A stretch of DNA of 64,000 nt from an uncultured Propionivibrio sp. GTDB lineage: Bacteria; Pseudomonadota; Gammaproteobacteria; Burkholderiales; Rhodocyclaceae. Below, one piece after another: positions 18,105 through 27,357 of the stretch. The notes under the pieces are model-generated. The model made no database searches, had not been told where the DNA came from, and was given only the letters and a program-made list of their open reading frames with translations. A program made the position numbers and the translations under genes. The stretch is taken from positions 620,001 through 684,000 of the forward strand of contig NZ_OY762656.1 in NCBI RefSeq assembly GCF_963666255.1, given 5' to 3'. The first letter of the stretch is position 1. Each line of letters begins with the position of its first letter.

Positions 18105-18986
18105 ATGAAAATCGGATTTATCGGACTGGGCATCATGGGACGCCCGATGGCGAAGAACCTGATCAAGGCGGGCTACTCGCTCATCGTCTATGACAAGTTC
18201 GCCCCCACCGACGACCTCGTCGCGCTCGGCGCCACCGCCGCGCCGTCGAACAAGGCCGTCGCCGCTCAAAGCGACGTGATCATCACGATGCTGCCGAACT
18301 CGCCGCACGTCAAAGACGCCGTCATGGGCGCCGACGGTGTGCTCGACGGCGCCAAGCCCGGCACGATCCTCGTCGACATGAGTTCGATCGCCCCGGCGGC
18401 CTCGCAGGAAATCTGCGCAGCCTGCCAGGCCAAGGGCGTCGTCATGATCGACGCGCCGGTCTCCGGCGGCGAACCGAAGGCGATCGACGGGACGCTGGCG
18501 ATCATGGTCGGCGGCGACGCTGCCGCTTTTGAAACGGTCAAGCCGCTGCTCGACAAGATGGGCGCATCGGTCGTGCGCGTCGGCGACATCGGTGCCGGCA
18601 ACGTCACCAAGCTTGCCAACCAGATCGTCGTCGCCCTCAACATTGCCGCAGTCTCCGAAGCCTTCGTGCTGGCGACCAAAGCCGGCGTCAATCCCGAAGC
18701 CGTCTTCAACGCCATCAAAGGTGGCCTCGCCGGCTCAACGGTGATGAACGCCAAGGTGCCGATGATGCTCGACGGCAACTTCAAGCCCGGCTTCCGCATC
18801 GAATTGCACATCAAGGATCTGCAGAACGCCCTCGACACGGCCCACGCGCTCAACGTCGCGACGCCGCTGACGGCCAACGTCATGGAAACGCTGCAAGCCC
18901 TCAAGTGCGACGACATGGGCGCCTGCGACCACAGCGCCATCGTCCGTTTCTACGAGAAGCTGGCGAAGGTCGAGGTCCGCAAATAA
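18105..18986 (+). CDS. beta-hydroxyacid dehydrogenase (tartronate-semialdehyde reductase / 3-HIBADH type)
   Basis: A 293-residue NAD(P)-dependent enzyme. The Rossmann motif GLGIMG is at 7-12, the substrate-binding DAPVSGG at 116-122 and the catalytic lysine Lys169 in GNVTKLANQ; all signature residues are intact. The family includes 2-hydroxy-3-oxopropionate (tartronate semialdehyde) reductase GarR/GlxR, 3-hydroxyisobutyrate dehydrogenase and sulfolactaldehyde reductase, which cannot be separated by eye. GGGGAA precedes the ATG. It is the third gene of the transketolase operon, so it probably interconverts a three-carbon aldehyde acid and its alcohol. Confidence 0.88.
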   Translation: MKIGFIGLGIMGRPMAKNLIKAGYSLIVYDKFAPTDDLVALGATAAPSNKAVAAQSDVIITMLPNSPHVKDAVMGADGVLDGAKPGTILVDMSSIAPAASQEICAACQAKGVVMIDAPVSGGEPKAIDGTLAIMVGGDAAAFETVKPLLDKMGASVVRVGDIGAGNVTKLANQIVVALNIAAVSEAFVLATKAGVNPEAVFNAIKGGLAGSTVMNAKVPMMLDGNFKPGFRIELHIKDLQNALDTAHALNVATPLTANVMETLQALKCDDMGACDHSAIVRFYEKLAKVEVRK

Positions 18987-18999
18987 GAGATCGCACACC

Positions 19000-19743
19000 A
19001 TGAGACTTCACAACAAGACTGCGCTGATCACCGGTGGCGCCCAGGGGCTCGGGGCCGCCATTGCCCGGCGCTTTGCCGAAGAAGGCGCGCGCGTCGTCAT
19101 CTGCGATCTCAACGCCGAGGCCGGCGCGACCACGGTGGCGGAACTCGGCGGCGAGGCGTTTTTCCAGCGCCTCGACGTCTCCTGCGAAGCCGACTGGAAA
19201 GCCGCGATAGCGGCGGTGGCCGAGCGCTTCGGTCGACTCGACATCCTCGTCAACAACGCTGGCATCAACATCCGCGAACCGATCGAGGAAATGGCCGAAG
19301 GCAACTTCGACAAGATGCTGGCGATCAACGTCAAGGGGCCGTTCCTCGGCATCAAGCACGCGATTCCGCTGATGCGGAAAGGCGGCGGCGGATCGATCAT
19401 CAACATGTCGTCGATCTGCGGACTGGTCGGTCACAAGTACACGACCGAGGCCTACACCGTGACCAAGGGGGCCGTCACGCTGCTGACCAAGACCGTCGGT
19501 GTCCGTTATGCCAAGGACAACATCCGCTGTAACTCGATCCATCCGAGCACTGTCGATACGCCGCTTGTCCAGATTCTCTTCCAGGATCCGGCCAAGAAGG
19601 AGGAACGTCTCGGCGAAGTCCCGCTCGGCCGATTGGCCACCGAACGCGACGTCGCCAACGCCGCGCTCTATCTCGCCTCGGACGAAGCGGCTTTCCTCAA
19701 TGGCGTCGCCCTGCCGGTCGATGGTGGCTTGACCGCGTATTGA
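19000..19743 (+). CDS. short-chain dehydrogenase/reductase (SDR)
   Basis: A classical SDR of 247 residues. TGGAQGLG (11-18) binds the cofactor and NNAG is at 85-88. The catalytic triad is Ser138, Tyr152 and Lys156 in the order S...YTVTK. Asp36 after the second strand (VVICDL) suggests NAD rather than NADP. As the last gene of the operon it probably oxidises a hydroxyl of the imported compound before or after the transketolase step; the substrate is unknown. A perfect terminator follows 28 bases after the stop. Confidence 0.9.
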   Translation: MRLHNKTALITGGAQGLGAAIARRFAEEGARVVICDLNAEAGATTVAELGGEAFFQRLDVSCEADWKAAIAAVAERFGRLDILVNNAGINIREPIEEMAEGNFDKMLAINVKGPFLGIKHAIPLMRKGGGGSIINMSSICGLVGHKYTTEAYTVTKGAVTLLTKTVGVRYAKDNIRCNSIHPSTVDTPLVQILFQDPAKKEERLGEVPLGRLATERDVANAALYLASDEAAFLNGVALPVDGGLTAY

Positions 19744-19770
19744 TCACTTGCTGAGCACGCCGATGAGCAC

Positions 19771-19800
19771 AACGGGCGGCGACAGCCGCCCGTTTTCTTT
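19771..19800 (+). terminator. rho-independent terminator of the transketolase operon
   Basis: A perfect 10-bp stem AACGGGCGGC / GCCGCCCGTT with loop GACA, followed by TTCTTTT. It closes the plus-strand operon exactly where the convergent prpF gene ends; the prpF stop codon lies in its T tract. Confidence 0.92.
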
Positions 19801-20963
19801 TACCGATCCGGGTCAGGCACCCGTACCCAGCCTTCCATCAAGCGACGCGCCGAACGGCTCATCATCGCCTTGGTGACGATCCAGGCGCCGTTTTCCTCGC
19901 GCGCCTCGGCACCCACCGACAGCGTGCCCGAAGGATGCCCGAAGCGCACCCGCCCATCAGCCGAGCGTCGCGCCAGACGATTCGGAATCGTCCCTGGCAC
20001 CGCCACCGCCGACGCGATCGCCACTGCGCCGGTGCCGGTCATCGCGTGATGCAGCGGCCCCATCGAGAACACCCGCGCCAGAAGATCGATGTCTTCCGCC
20101 CGCACAAGACGCCCGTCCGAGGCGGTGTAGGTCTGCGGCGGCGCGACGAACGAGAGCTTTGGCGTATGCGCCGTTTTCCCGGCCTCTTCAAGCGTCGCCG
20201 CCAACCCCATGGCGACGGCGCCGGCCCGGCGGATTGTCTCGATGCGCGCCAGCACCTCCGGATGCGGATTGATCTCGGGCTGCAATTCCGTGCCTTTGAA
20301 GCCAAGGCTCTCGGCGGCAACGAAGATCGTCGGCAGGCCGGCATTGATCAGCGTCGCTTCGATACGGCCAATCCCCGGCACGTCGAGCCAGTCAGTGACC
20401 CGCCCGCTCGGCAGCATCGCCCCGCCGGCCCCCTCCCCTTCATCAGCACCGGGATCGAGGAACGCCAGCTTGATTTCGGCCGCCGGGAAGGTCACGCCAT
20501 CGAGTTCGAAGTCACCCTCCTCCTGCACCTCGCCGCCACGCATCGGCACCTGCGCGATGATCTTCTTGCCGATATTGGCCTGCCAGATGCGTACCGTCGC
20601 CCAGCCGTCGTCAGGCGCGGCAACGAGTCCCATGCTGATGGCGTAGGGACCCACGGCAGCGGTGAGATTGCCGCAATTACCGCTCCAGTCGACGACATCC
20701 TTATCGACGGCCAGTCCGCCGTAGAGATAGTCGACATCGCAATCGGGCCGTTGCGATTTTCCGATCAACACCACCTTGCTCGTGCTGGAGGTCGCCCCGC
20801 CCATGCCGTCGATGTGCTTGGCATACGGGTCAGGACTGCCGATCACGCGCAGCAGGATGCGGTCGCGCCGCGCCGGATCGGCAGGCAGATCGCTCGCCAG
20901 GAAGAAAACACCCTTGCTCGTGCCGCCGCGCATATAGACGGCGGGAATGCGAAGTTGCGTCAT
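19800..20963 (-). CDS. prpF: 2-methylaconitate cis-trans isomerase PrpF
   Basis: A 387-residue PrpF-family protein beginning MTQLRIPAVYMRGGTSKGVF, the family's characteristic N-terminus with the catalytic-site GGTSKG. DPYAKHIDGMGGATSSTSKV follows. PrpF isomerises trans-2-methylaconitate made by AcnD to the cis form that aconitase can hydrate, in propionate breakdown by the 2-methylcitrate cycle. The ATG at 20963 has GGGAGA upstream, and the gene starts 16 bases after the acnD stop, so they form one operon. A longer reading frame would run back into acnD and is rejected. Confidence 0.95.
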   Translation of the reverse strand: MTQLRIPAVYMRGGTSKGVFFLASDLPADPARRDRILLRVIGSPDPYAKHIDGMGGATSSTSKVVLIGKSQRPDCDVDYLYGGLAVDKDVVDWSGNCGNLTAAVGPYAISMGLVAAPDDGWATVRIWQANIGKKIIAQVPMRGGEVQEEGDFELDGVTFPAAEIKLAFLDPGADEGEGAGGAMLPSGRVTDWLDVPGIGRIEATLINAGLPTIFVAAESLGFKGTELQPEINPHPEVLARIETIRRAGAVAMGLAATLEEAGKTAHTPKLSFVAPPQTYTASDGRLVRAEDIDLLARVFSMGPLHHAMTGTGAVAIASAVAVPGTIPNRLARRSADGRVRFGHPSGTLSVGAEAREENGAWIVTKAMMSRSARRLMEGWVRVPDPDR

Positions 20964-20979
20964 GAAAATCTCCCTGGGC

Positions 20980-23598
20980 TCAAGACCGGCCCAGCAATTC
21001 GTTGGCGATGCACGGCAACAGGCCGCCGGCGGCGAACAATCGGCGCTCGTCATCGGTATCGATGCGCGAGCGCACTTGCGTCTCGATGACGCTGCCATCG
21101 CGCCGCGTTATCGCCAGCGTCAGCAGCGCGCCCGGTGCCGGCGCACTGTCAAAGCCACGCAGCGCATAGGTTTCCGAGCCGTCGAGCGCCAGCGTCTTGC
21201 GCGTCGCCCCGTCGGTGAATTCGAGCGGCAGGACGCCCATACCGACGAGATTGGTGCGGTGGATGCGCTCGAAGCTCTCGGCAACTACGGCACGTACGCC
21301 GATCAGACGCACGCCCTTGGCCGCCCAATCGCGCGACGAACCGCAGCCGTAGTTGCGTCCGGCAATGACGATCAGCTCCTGCTCGCGTTCGATGTATTGC
21401 TGCGCCGCCTCGAAGATCGGCATGATCGTGCCTTCCGGTTCGACGCGCGTCACCGATCCCTCGATACCCGGGCACATCTCGTTATGCAGGCGATTGTTGG
21501 CGAAGGTCGCGCGCACGGCGACGATATGGTCGCCGCGCCGCGTCGTGTAGGTATTGAACTCTTCCTTGGTCGTGCCTTGCGCCAGCAGGTACTGACCAGC
21601 AGCACTTTCCGGCAGGATCGTTCCCGAGGGTGACAGATCGTCGGTCGTGACGTTGTCGCCGAGAATGACGATCGGCCGCATCGAGGTCGCTCGCGGCAGT
21701 TGCGTCAACACGGTTTTCCAGTAGGGCGGACGACGGATATACGTCGAATCCTCACGCCAGGCGAATTGCGGCGACACCGGCGTCCCGTCCGAGGCATCGG
21801 CGCCACACACCGCCGCATACGCCGAGCGGAAATGCTCGCCCGAAATGTGCGCCGCCATGATCGCCTCGACCTCGGCGTCGTCCGGCCACAGCTCGGACAG
21901 AAGCACCGGCTGGCCCTTGGCATCAATACCAAGAGGCTCGCGCTCGACATCAACGCGAATGCTGCCGGCCAGCGCATAGGCCACCACCAGCGCCGGCGAA
22001 GCGATGAAGGCTTCGCTGACACGCGGATGGATGCGTCCGTTGAAATTGCGGTTGCCGGACAGCACCGCCGCCGTCGGCAAGGCACGCTTGAGGATTTCCG
22101 CTTCGATCGCCGGCGCCAACGGGCCGGACATGCCGTTGCACGAGGTACAGGCGAAACCGACGATGCCGAAACCGAGTTGCCGCAACGGTTCGAGCAGACC
22201 GGCCGCGCCGAGGTAACCGGCGACCGCGCGCGAGCCCGGGGCGAACGAAGTTTTCACCCAGGATTTCGGCGACAGGCCGCGGGCGGCGGCCTTGCGCGCC
22301 AACAGTGCTGCCGTCACCAGATTGCGCGGATTCGAGGTATTGGTGCAACTCGTGATCGCAGCGATCACGACGGCGCCTTCCGGCAGCGGACCGCCGTCAG
22401 CGATCGCGTCACGCTCTGCGGGCGGCCGGGCGATGCCGGCAGAGGTCAGTGATGCCAGAGGAATACGCTGGTGCGGATTCGCCGGTCCGGCAATCGCCCG
22501 ACCGACCGTGCTGAGATCGAAACGCAGCGTGCGCTTGTACTCCGCCTGAGTCAGCGCGTCAGCCCACAGGCCCTGCGCGCGGGCATACGCTTCGGTACGC
22601 TCGATGACCTCGGCACTGCGCCCGGTGAGGCGCAGATAATCGATCGTCTGCGCGTCAATCGCGAACAGCGACGCCGTCGCACCAAATTCCGGCGACATAT
22701 TGGCGATGGTGGCGCGATCCGGCACCGGGAGGCTGGCCACGCCGGGACCGTAAAATTCGAGAATCGCGCCGACGACGCCCTGCGCGCGCAGGAACTCGGT
22801 CAGCGCCAGCACCAGATCGGTCGCCTGGATGCCGGGCTGGCGGCACCCTGTCAATTCGACGCCGACGATCGCCGGCAGACGCATCCAGATCGGGCGTCCC
22901 AACATCACCGACTCGGCCTCGATGCCACCGACGCCCCAGCCGAGTACGCCAAGAGCATTGACCATCGGCGTGTGGCTGTCGGTGCCGACCAGCGTATCCG
23001 GGAAGAGCGCGCCGTCTTCGCACTGCACCACCGGAGAGAAATATTCGAGGTTGATCTGGTGCAGGATGCCGTTGCCTTGCATGACGACATTGACGTTGTC
23101 GAAAGCTTTCTGCGCCCAGGCCATGAACTCGAAGCGCTCGGCATTTCGCCGCGCCTCGACAGCCATGTTTTTCTCCAATGCGTCGGGCTCGGCGCCCGAA
23201 AACTCGACGTTGAGCGAATGATCGATCACCAATTGGGCCGGCACCACCGGATTAACGCGACGAGGATCGCCGCCCGCCTCGGCAACGGCATCGCGCAGCC
23301 CGGCCATATCGACGAGCGCGGTGCCGCCGAGAATATCCTGCAACACGACACGTGCCGGGAAGAACGGGAAGTCGGCATCGTCGCGCTGCCCGACGATCTG
23401 CGCCAGCGCCGCCGCCCGGACTTCCGGCGCAGCACGCCGCAGCACGTTCTCGGCGAAGATTCTGCAACTCAGTGGCAGACGGTCATACGCCCCCGGAAAC
23501 AAGGACTCGACCTGCGCCCGCAGCGCCACCGCGCGGACGCCGTTTTGAGAAAGCTCTCCGGACCGGCCGACCGGCCCCTCGCACCACAGGGTTTCCAT
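20980..23598 (-). CDS. acnD: Fe/S-dependent 2-methylcitrate dehydratase AcnD
   Basis: An 872-residue aconitase-superfamily enzyme. The [4Fe-4S] cysteines lie in TSCTNTSNP (around residue 420) and CTSCNGMSG (around 485-488), and the swivel domain carries YGCGSSRDWAAKG. By sequence it could be an AconA-type aconitase, but the directly following prpF makes AcnD the better call. AcnD dehydrates 2-methylcitrate to 2-methylaconitate, replacing PrpD. It is divergent from a GntR gene, and the shared 128-base region contains an inverted repeat (23635-23652). No prpC (2-methylcitrate synthase) is in the window. Confidence 0.93.
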   Translation of the reverse strand: METLWCEGPVGRSGELSQNGVRAVALRAQVESLFPGAYDRLPLSCRIFAENVLRRAAPEVRAAALAQIVGQRDDADFPFFPARVVLQDILGGTALVDMAGLRDAVAEAGGDPRRVNPVVPAQLVIDHSLNVEFSGAEPDALEKNMAVEARRNAERFEFMAWAQKAFDNVNVVMQGNGILHQINLEYFSPVVQCEDGALFPDTLVGTDSHTPMVNALGVLGWGVGGIEAESVMLGRPIWMRLPAIVGVELTGCRQPGIQATDLVLALTEFLRAQGVVGAILEFYGPGVASLPVPDRATIANMSPEFGATASLFAIDAQTIDYLRLTGRSAEVIERTEAYARAQGLWADALTQAEYKRTLRFDLSTVGRAIAGPANPHQRIPLASLTSAGIARPPAERDAIADGGPLPEGAVVIAAITSCTNTSNPRNLVTAALLARKAAARGLSPKSWVKTSFAPGSRAVAGYLGAAGLLEPLRQLGFGIVGFACTSCNGMSGPLAPAIEAEILKRALPTAAVLSGNRNFNGRIHPRVSEAFIASPALVVAYALAGSIRVDVEREPLGIDAKGQPVLLSELWPDDAEVEAIMAAHISGEHFRSAYAAVCGADASDGTPVSPQFAWREDSTYIRRPPYWKTVLTQLPRATSMRPIVILGDNVTTDDLSPSGTILPESAAGQYLLAQGTTKEEFNTYTTRRGDHIVAVRATFANNRLHNEMCPGIEGSVTRVEPEGTIMPIFEAAQQYIEREQELIVIAGRNYGCGSSRDWAAKGVRLIGVRAVVAESFERIHRTNLVGMGVLPLEFTDGATRKTLALDGSETYALRGFDSAPAPGALLTLAITRRDGSVIETQVRSRIDTDDERRLFAAGGLLPCIANELLGRS

Positions 23599-23634
23599 TT
23601 CAACACTCCATACTCACGAATTTGTGTGCATTTT

Positions 23635-23652
23635 ATTGCAAGAAAACGCAAT
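23635..23652. promoter_or_regulatory. candidate operator between acnD and the GntR gene
   Basis: A perfect 5-bp inverted repeat, ATTGC-N8-GCAAT, embedded in an AT-rich stretch of an otherwise GC-rich divergent region. Just upstream, two TGCA units six bases apart overlap it. Its position suits control of both acnD-prpF and the regulator gene. Confidence 0.45.
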
Positions 23653-23726
23653 GTCAACGACAATACCCGCATTGGCCATCCCGTCCACACCTTGCCTCAC
23701 CGACCGCCGCCAGCGAGAATCACGCG

Positions 23727-24659
23727 ATGCCGTCCTCGAACCTAACGCCCAACGCCCCTCACCTCACCGCCTTGCAGCGCCGCATCGTGCGCGACATCGT
23801 CAGCCTGATGCGACACGACAACCTCAAGGCTGGTGACCGCCTCGCCGAGCTATCCATCGCTCGCCAGATCGGCACCTCGCGCACGCCGGTGAACGTCGCC
23901 CTGCAGCACCTCGCCGCGCTCGGCGTGCTGACCCACGACCCCAATCGTGGCCACTTTCTGACCCGGGACGCCAGCGAACTCGGCACGTTGGCGCACGAAT
24001 TCCTCGCCACCCCGGACGAGCCGCTCTATCTCCGGATCGCCGAAGACCGCCTGACCGGCAAGCTGCCCGACGCGGTCAACGAAATTGACCTGATGCGGCG
24101 CTACGATGCGCCGCGCGGCACCGTCCGGCGCGTACTGGCGCGCATCCAGCAGGAAGAGTGGATCGAGAAATCAGCCGGACACGGCTGGACCTTCCTGCCA
24201 ATCATCGACTCGAACCAGGCCTACGAGGAAAGCTACATTTTCCGCGCCGCGATCGAACCCACGGGCGTACTCAGCCCCAGCTTTCATGCCGACCCGGAGG
24301 AACTGGAGAGCCTGCGCCAACACCAGCGCTTCGTCGCCGAGCAGGGCTACCGCAGCGTCACGCCGATCGAACTGTTCGAGGCGAGTTGCCGCTTCCACGA
24401 AACCCTCGCCAGATGGTCGAACAACCGCTTCATCCTGCAAGGCGTGCGCCGCACCGACCAATTGCGGCGACTCGTCGAATACCGCCACTTCACGCGCGAC
24501 CGGGATTTTCGCCACGACCAGGCGCTTGAGCACATCGTCATTCTTGACGCGATCGCCGCCGGCGATCGGATCAAGGCGGCAAACCTGCTGCGCCAACATC
24601 TCGAAGACGCCCTGCGCGACAAGGTGCTGACACGCAACGTGTTCACCGAAACGCCCTGA
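23727..24659 (+). CDS. GntR-family regulator with apparent tandem winged helices and FCD-like domain
   Basis: A 310-residue protein. Residues about 14-80 form a GntR winged helix ([21 protein letters not shown] as recognition region). Residues about 98-160 look like a second winged helix ([20 protein letters not shown] followed by a wing-like KSAGHGWTF). The last 140 residues resemble the FCD ligand-binding domain, with FRAAIEPTG, the CRFHETLA segment and a late HLEDAL. Two DNA-binding modules in one GntR chain are uncommon. Being divergent from acnD-prpF and next to prpB, it is the likely regulator of propionate or methylcitrate catabolism. The ATG at 23727 has only a weak upstream purine run. 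Confidence 0.85.
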   Translation: MPSSNLTPNAPHLTALQRRIVRDIVSLMRHDNLKAGDRLAELSIARQIGTSRTPVNVALQHLAALGVLTHDPNRGHFLTRDASELGTLAHEFLATPDEPLYLRIAEDRLTGKLPDAVNEIDLMRRYDAPRGTVRRVLARIQQEEWIEKSAGHGWTFLPIIDSNQAYEESYIFRAAIEPTGVLSPSFHADPEELESLRQHQRFVAEQGYRSVTPIELFEASCRFHETLARWSNNRFILQGVRRTDQLRRLVEYRHFTRDRDFRHDQALEHIVILDAIAAGDRIKAANLLRQHLEDALRDKVLTRNVFTETP

Positions 24660-24685
24660 CACCTTCCCTCGAAAGGAATTCGTCC

Positions 24686-25588
24686 ATGAACCACCGCTCC
24701 CCCGGCGCCGCGCTGCGCCAGGCCATTGCCGAAGAGTCGCCGCTGCAGATCCCGGGTGCCATCAACGCCAATCACGCGCTGCTCGCCCAACGTGCCGGCT
24801 TTCGCGCCCTGTACCTTTCCGGCGGCGGCGTCGCCGCCGGTTCACTCGGCCTGCCCGACCTCGGCATCTCGACGCTCGACGACGTCGCCACCGACGTGCG
24901 CCGCATCACCGACGTCTGCGACCTGCCGCTGCTCGTCGACGTCGATACCGGCTTCGGCCCCTCGGCTTTCAACGTCGCCCGCACGACGCGCACGATGATC
25001 AAGATGGGCGCCGCCGGCATGCACATCGAAGACCAGGTCGGCGCCAAGCGCTGCGGCCACCGGCCCAACAAGGAAATCGTCAGCCAGGCGGAAATGGTCG
25101 ATCGCATCAAGGCTGCCGTCGACGCCCGCAGCGACGACCAATTCGTCATCATGGCCCGCACCGACGCGCTCGCCGTCGAAGGTCTGGACGCCGCGATCGA
25201 ACGCGCCGTCGCCTGCGTCGAGGCCGGCGCCGACATGATATTCCCGGAAGCCATGACCGAACTGCCGATGTACGCGCGCTTCGTCAAAGCCGTCGGCGTA
25301 CCGGTATTGGCCAACATCACCGAATTCGGCGCGACACCGCTTTTCACCGTCGAGGAGTTGCGCTCGGTCGGGGTCGCCATCGCGCTCTATCCGCTTTCGG
25401 CCTTCCGCGCCGCCAACCAGGCCGCGCTCACCGTCTATGACACCCTGCGCCGCGACGGCACGCAGAAAGCAGTGCTCGACACCATGCAGACGCGCGCGGC
25501 GCTCTACGACGCCATCGGCTACCACGCGTACGAGCAACGTCTCGACGCTCTTTTCGCCCGCGACAAGGCCAAAGCGACCGGACGATGA
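24686..25588 (+). CDS. prpB: 2-methylisocitrate lyase
   Basis: A 300-residue PrpB of the isocitrate lyase/PEP mutase superfamily. The loop KRCGH (121-125, catalytic Cys123), VDVDTGFG (84-91) and the metal-binding acidic residues in MHIEDQ are all present. It cleaves 2-methylisocitrate to succinate and pyruvate, the last step of the 2-methylcitrate cycle. AAAGGA precedes the ATG, 26 bases after the regulator stop, so it may be co-transcribed with that gene. The order (prpF-acnD divergent, prpB downstream of the regulator, no prpC nearby) departs from the usual prpBC-acnD-prpF operon. Confidence 0.94.
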   Translation: MNHRSPGAALRQAIAEESPLQIPGAINANHALLAQRAGFRALYLSGGGVAAGSLGLPDLGISTLDDVATDVRRITDVCDLPLLVDVDTGFGPSAFNVARTTRTMIKMGAAGMHIEDQVGAKRCGHRPNKEIVSQAEMVDRIKAAVDARSDDQFVIMARTDALAVEGLDAAIERAVACVEAGADMIFPEAMTELPMYARFVKAVGVPVLANITEFGATPLFTVEELRSVGVAIALYPLSAFRAANQAALTVYDTLRRDGTQKAVLDTMQTRAALYDAIGYHAYEQRLDALFARDKAKATGR

Positions 25589-25713
25589 GCCTTTCCCGCG
25601 CCGGCTCGGCCTAGCGAGGCCGGCCCGGTTTGCTTTACACTGGCGTATTCCGTCGTGCTGACGCCGCCGACCATCGGCCACGCCAAGCGACACTCACGAG
25701 GCCCTAGACCACC

Positions 25714-26904
25714 ATGTTTGAACACATCCCGCCCTATGCCGGCGATCCGATCCTCAGCCTGATCGGCGCCTTCCTGTCCGATCCGCGCGAACGCAAGGCC
25801 AACCTCGGCGTCGGCATCTACTACGACGCCGAAGGCAAGATCCCCGTCCTGCCGACGGTACGCAAGGCCGAGGCCCTGCTCGCCGCTCAGGTCACGCCGA
25901 AGCCCTATCTGCCGATGGAAGGCATGGCGAGCTATCGCGAAGCGGTGCAGAAGTTGATCTTCGGCGCCGATCATCCGCTGCTGAAGGCCGGCCGCGTCGC
26001 CACCATCCAGACGGTCGGCGGCTCCGGCGCGCTCAAGGTCGGCGCCGATTTCCTCAAGCGTTTCTTCCCGAATTCGCAGGTCTGGGTCAGCGATCCGACC
26101 TGGGACAACCACCGTTCGATGTTCGACGGCGCCGGCTTCGTCGTCAACGACTACCCCTACTATGACGAAGCGACCGGCAACGTCAATTTCGACGGCATGC
26201 TGGCGACGCTCAAGCAGTTGCCGAAACAAAGCGTGGTGCTGCTGCACCCCTGCTGCCACAACCCGACCGGCGTTGACCTCACGAAAGAACAATGGCTGCA
26301 GATCATCCCGGTGCTCAAGGCCGGCGAGCTCATCCCCTTCCTTGACCTCGCCTATCAGGGCTTCGGCGACGGCTTCGAGGAAGACGTCTTCGCCATCCGC
26401 GCGCTGGCTGACGCCGACGTCAGTTTCGTGCTCGCCAACTCCTTCGCCAAGAATTTCTCGATCTACGCCGAACGCTGCGGCGGCCTCTCGATCATCTGCC
26501 CGGACGCCAAGCAAGCCGAGCAGGTGCTCGGACAACTCAAATTCACCGTGCGCCGCAACTACTCGAGCCCACCGATGCACGGCGCCTCGGTCGTCTCGAC
26601 GGTGCTCAACGACCCGGCACTGAAAGCCGAATGGATGCAGGAAGTCGCCGACATGCGCACCCGCATCAAGTCGATGCGGCGCAAGCTTCATGACGTGCTC
26701 AGCGCGGCCGCGCCGGATCGCGACTTCAGCTACCTGATCACGCAACGCGGGATGTTCAGCTACTCCGGTCTCTCGCCCGAGCAGGTCGATCGTCTGCGCG
26801 ACGAATTCGGCGTCTACCTCGTCCGCTCGGGGCGCATGTGCATCGCCGGGTTGAACGAAGGCAACATCGATTACGTCGCCCAGGCGATGGCAGCTGTTCT
26901 GTAG
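25714..26904 (+). CDS. aromatic/aspartate-type amino acid aminotransferase (class I, PLP)
   Basis: A 396-residue aminotransferase of the TyrB/AspC subgroup. It begins with the [13 protein letters not shown] and NLGVGIYYD segments of that family. The PLP-binding Lys246 lies in [16 protein letters not shown], and [12 protein letters not shown] provides the cofactor-contacting Asn. It transfers amino groups between aspartate or aromatic amino acids and 2-oxoglutarate. A 125-base gap separates it from prpB, so co-regulation with propionate genes is possible but not shown. Substrate preference between AspC and TyrB cannot be decided from sequence alone. Confidence 0.92.
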   Translation: MFEHIPPYAGDPILSLIGAFLSDPRERKANLGVGIYYDAEGKIPVLPTVRKAEALLAAQVTPKPYLPMEGMASYREAVQKLIFGADHPLLKAGRVATIQTVGGSGALKVGADFLKRFFPNSQVWVSDPTWDNHRSMFDGAGFVVNDYPYYDEATGNVNFDGMLATLKQLPKQSVVLLHPCCHNPTGVDLTKEQWLQIIPVLKAGELIPFLDLAYQGFGDGFEEDVFAIRALADADVSFVLANSFAKNFSIYAERCGGLSIICPDAKQAEQVLGQLKFTVRRNYSSPPMHGASVVSTVLNDPALKAEWMQEVADMRTRIKSMRRKLHDVLSAAAPDRDFSYLITQRGMFSYSGLSPEQVDRLRDEFGVYLVRSGRMCIAGLNEGNIDYVAQAMAAVL

Positions 26905-27357
26905 GAGAGTTATCCCCAAGAAGGCAGGTCACGCGGCGGCGGCGCTGCCGTTGCCGCGTGACGAAATCGCCGTGGATAACGTCGTTCGGGCGCACGCCAT
27001 TCCTTGGTCGAACGATGCCAAGCAAGTCTCCCGACCGCACCCCGGCGGCGGCCCCGCATCGGATCGACTCGCTGTTCGCGACAAGCCACCGCATCGTCTC
27101 CGCAAACCCCGCCATTTCTTGACTAACCCGCCCATCGCGGGGCCATCAGGATAAGCCGCCATCATCACCGGCTGCGACGTGTCATGCATGGCATGGGACA
27201 GGCGCGCGACACAGGGATTTGTATCGATTGGTCTGACGGGTTGTCCACAAAAACTGTGGACAACCCTGTGGACACAAATCGTTACAAAGGCCATGCGAGA
27301 GTCGTCGGCGCCCCCTGCTTAAAAAACAGGCAACACCGGATCACCGGGTCCAATCGC
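26905..27357. other. 453-bp intergenic region with DnaA-box-like repeats
   Basis: No convincing gene; both open frames here are short, GC-shadow type and lack ribosome-binding sites. It contains TTATCCCCA (26910-26918), TTATCCACG on the minus strand (26971-26979), an inverted pair of TTGTCCACA (27241-27249 plus, 27255-27263 minus) and GTGTCCACA on the minus strand (27267-27275). Each differs by one or two bases from the DnaA box TTATCCACA. The right end has a C/G-rich hairpin and T6 on the minus strand that may end the beta-barrel gene. Confidence 0.6.
27241..27275. repeat. triple TGTGGACA repeat, part palindromic
   Basis: TTGTCCACA and TGTGGACAA form a perfect 9-bp inverted repeat with a 5-base AAAAC spacer, followed three bases later by a third unit, TGTGGACAC. 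The units resemble DnaA boxes but could also be a regulator site or a transcript hairpin. Confidence 0.7.

Noticed and set aside
26929-27294. 121-codon minus-strand frame in the DnaA-box region
   Set aside because: No plausible start signal, mixed low-complexity sequence, and it overlaps the repeat cluster.
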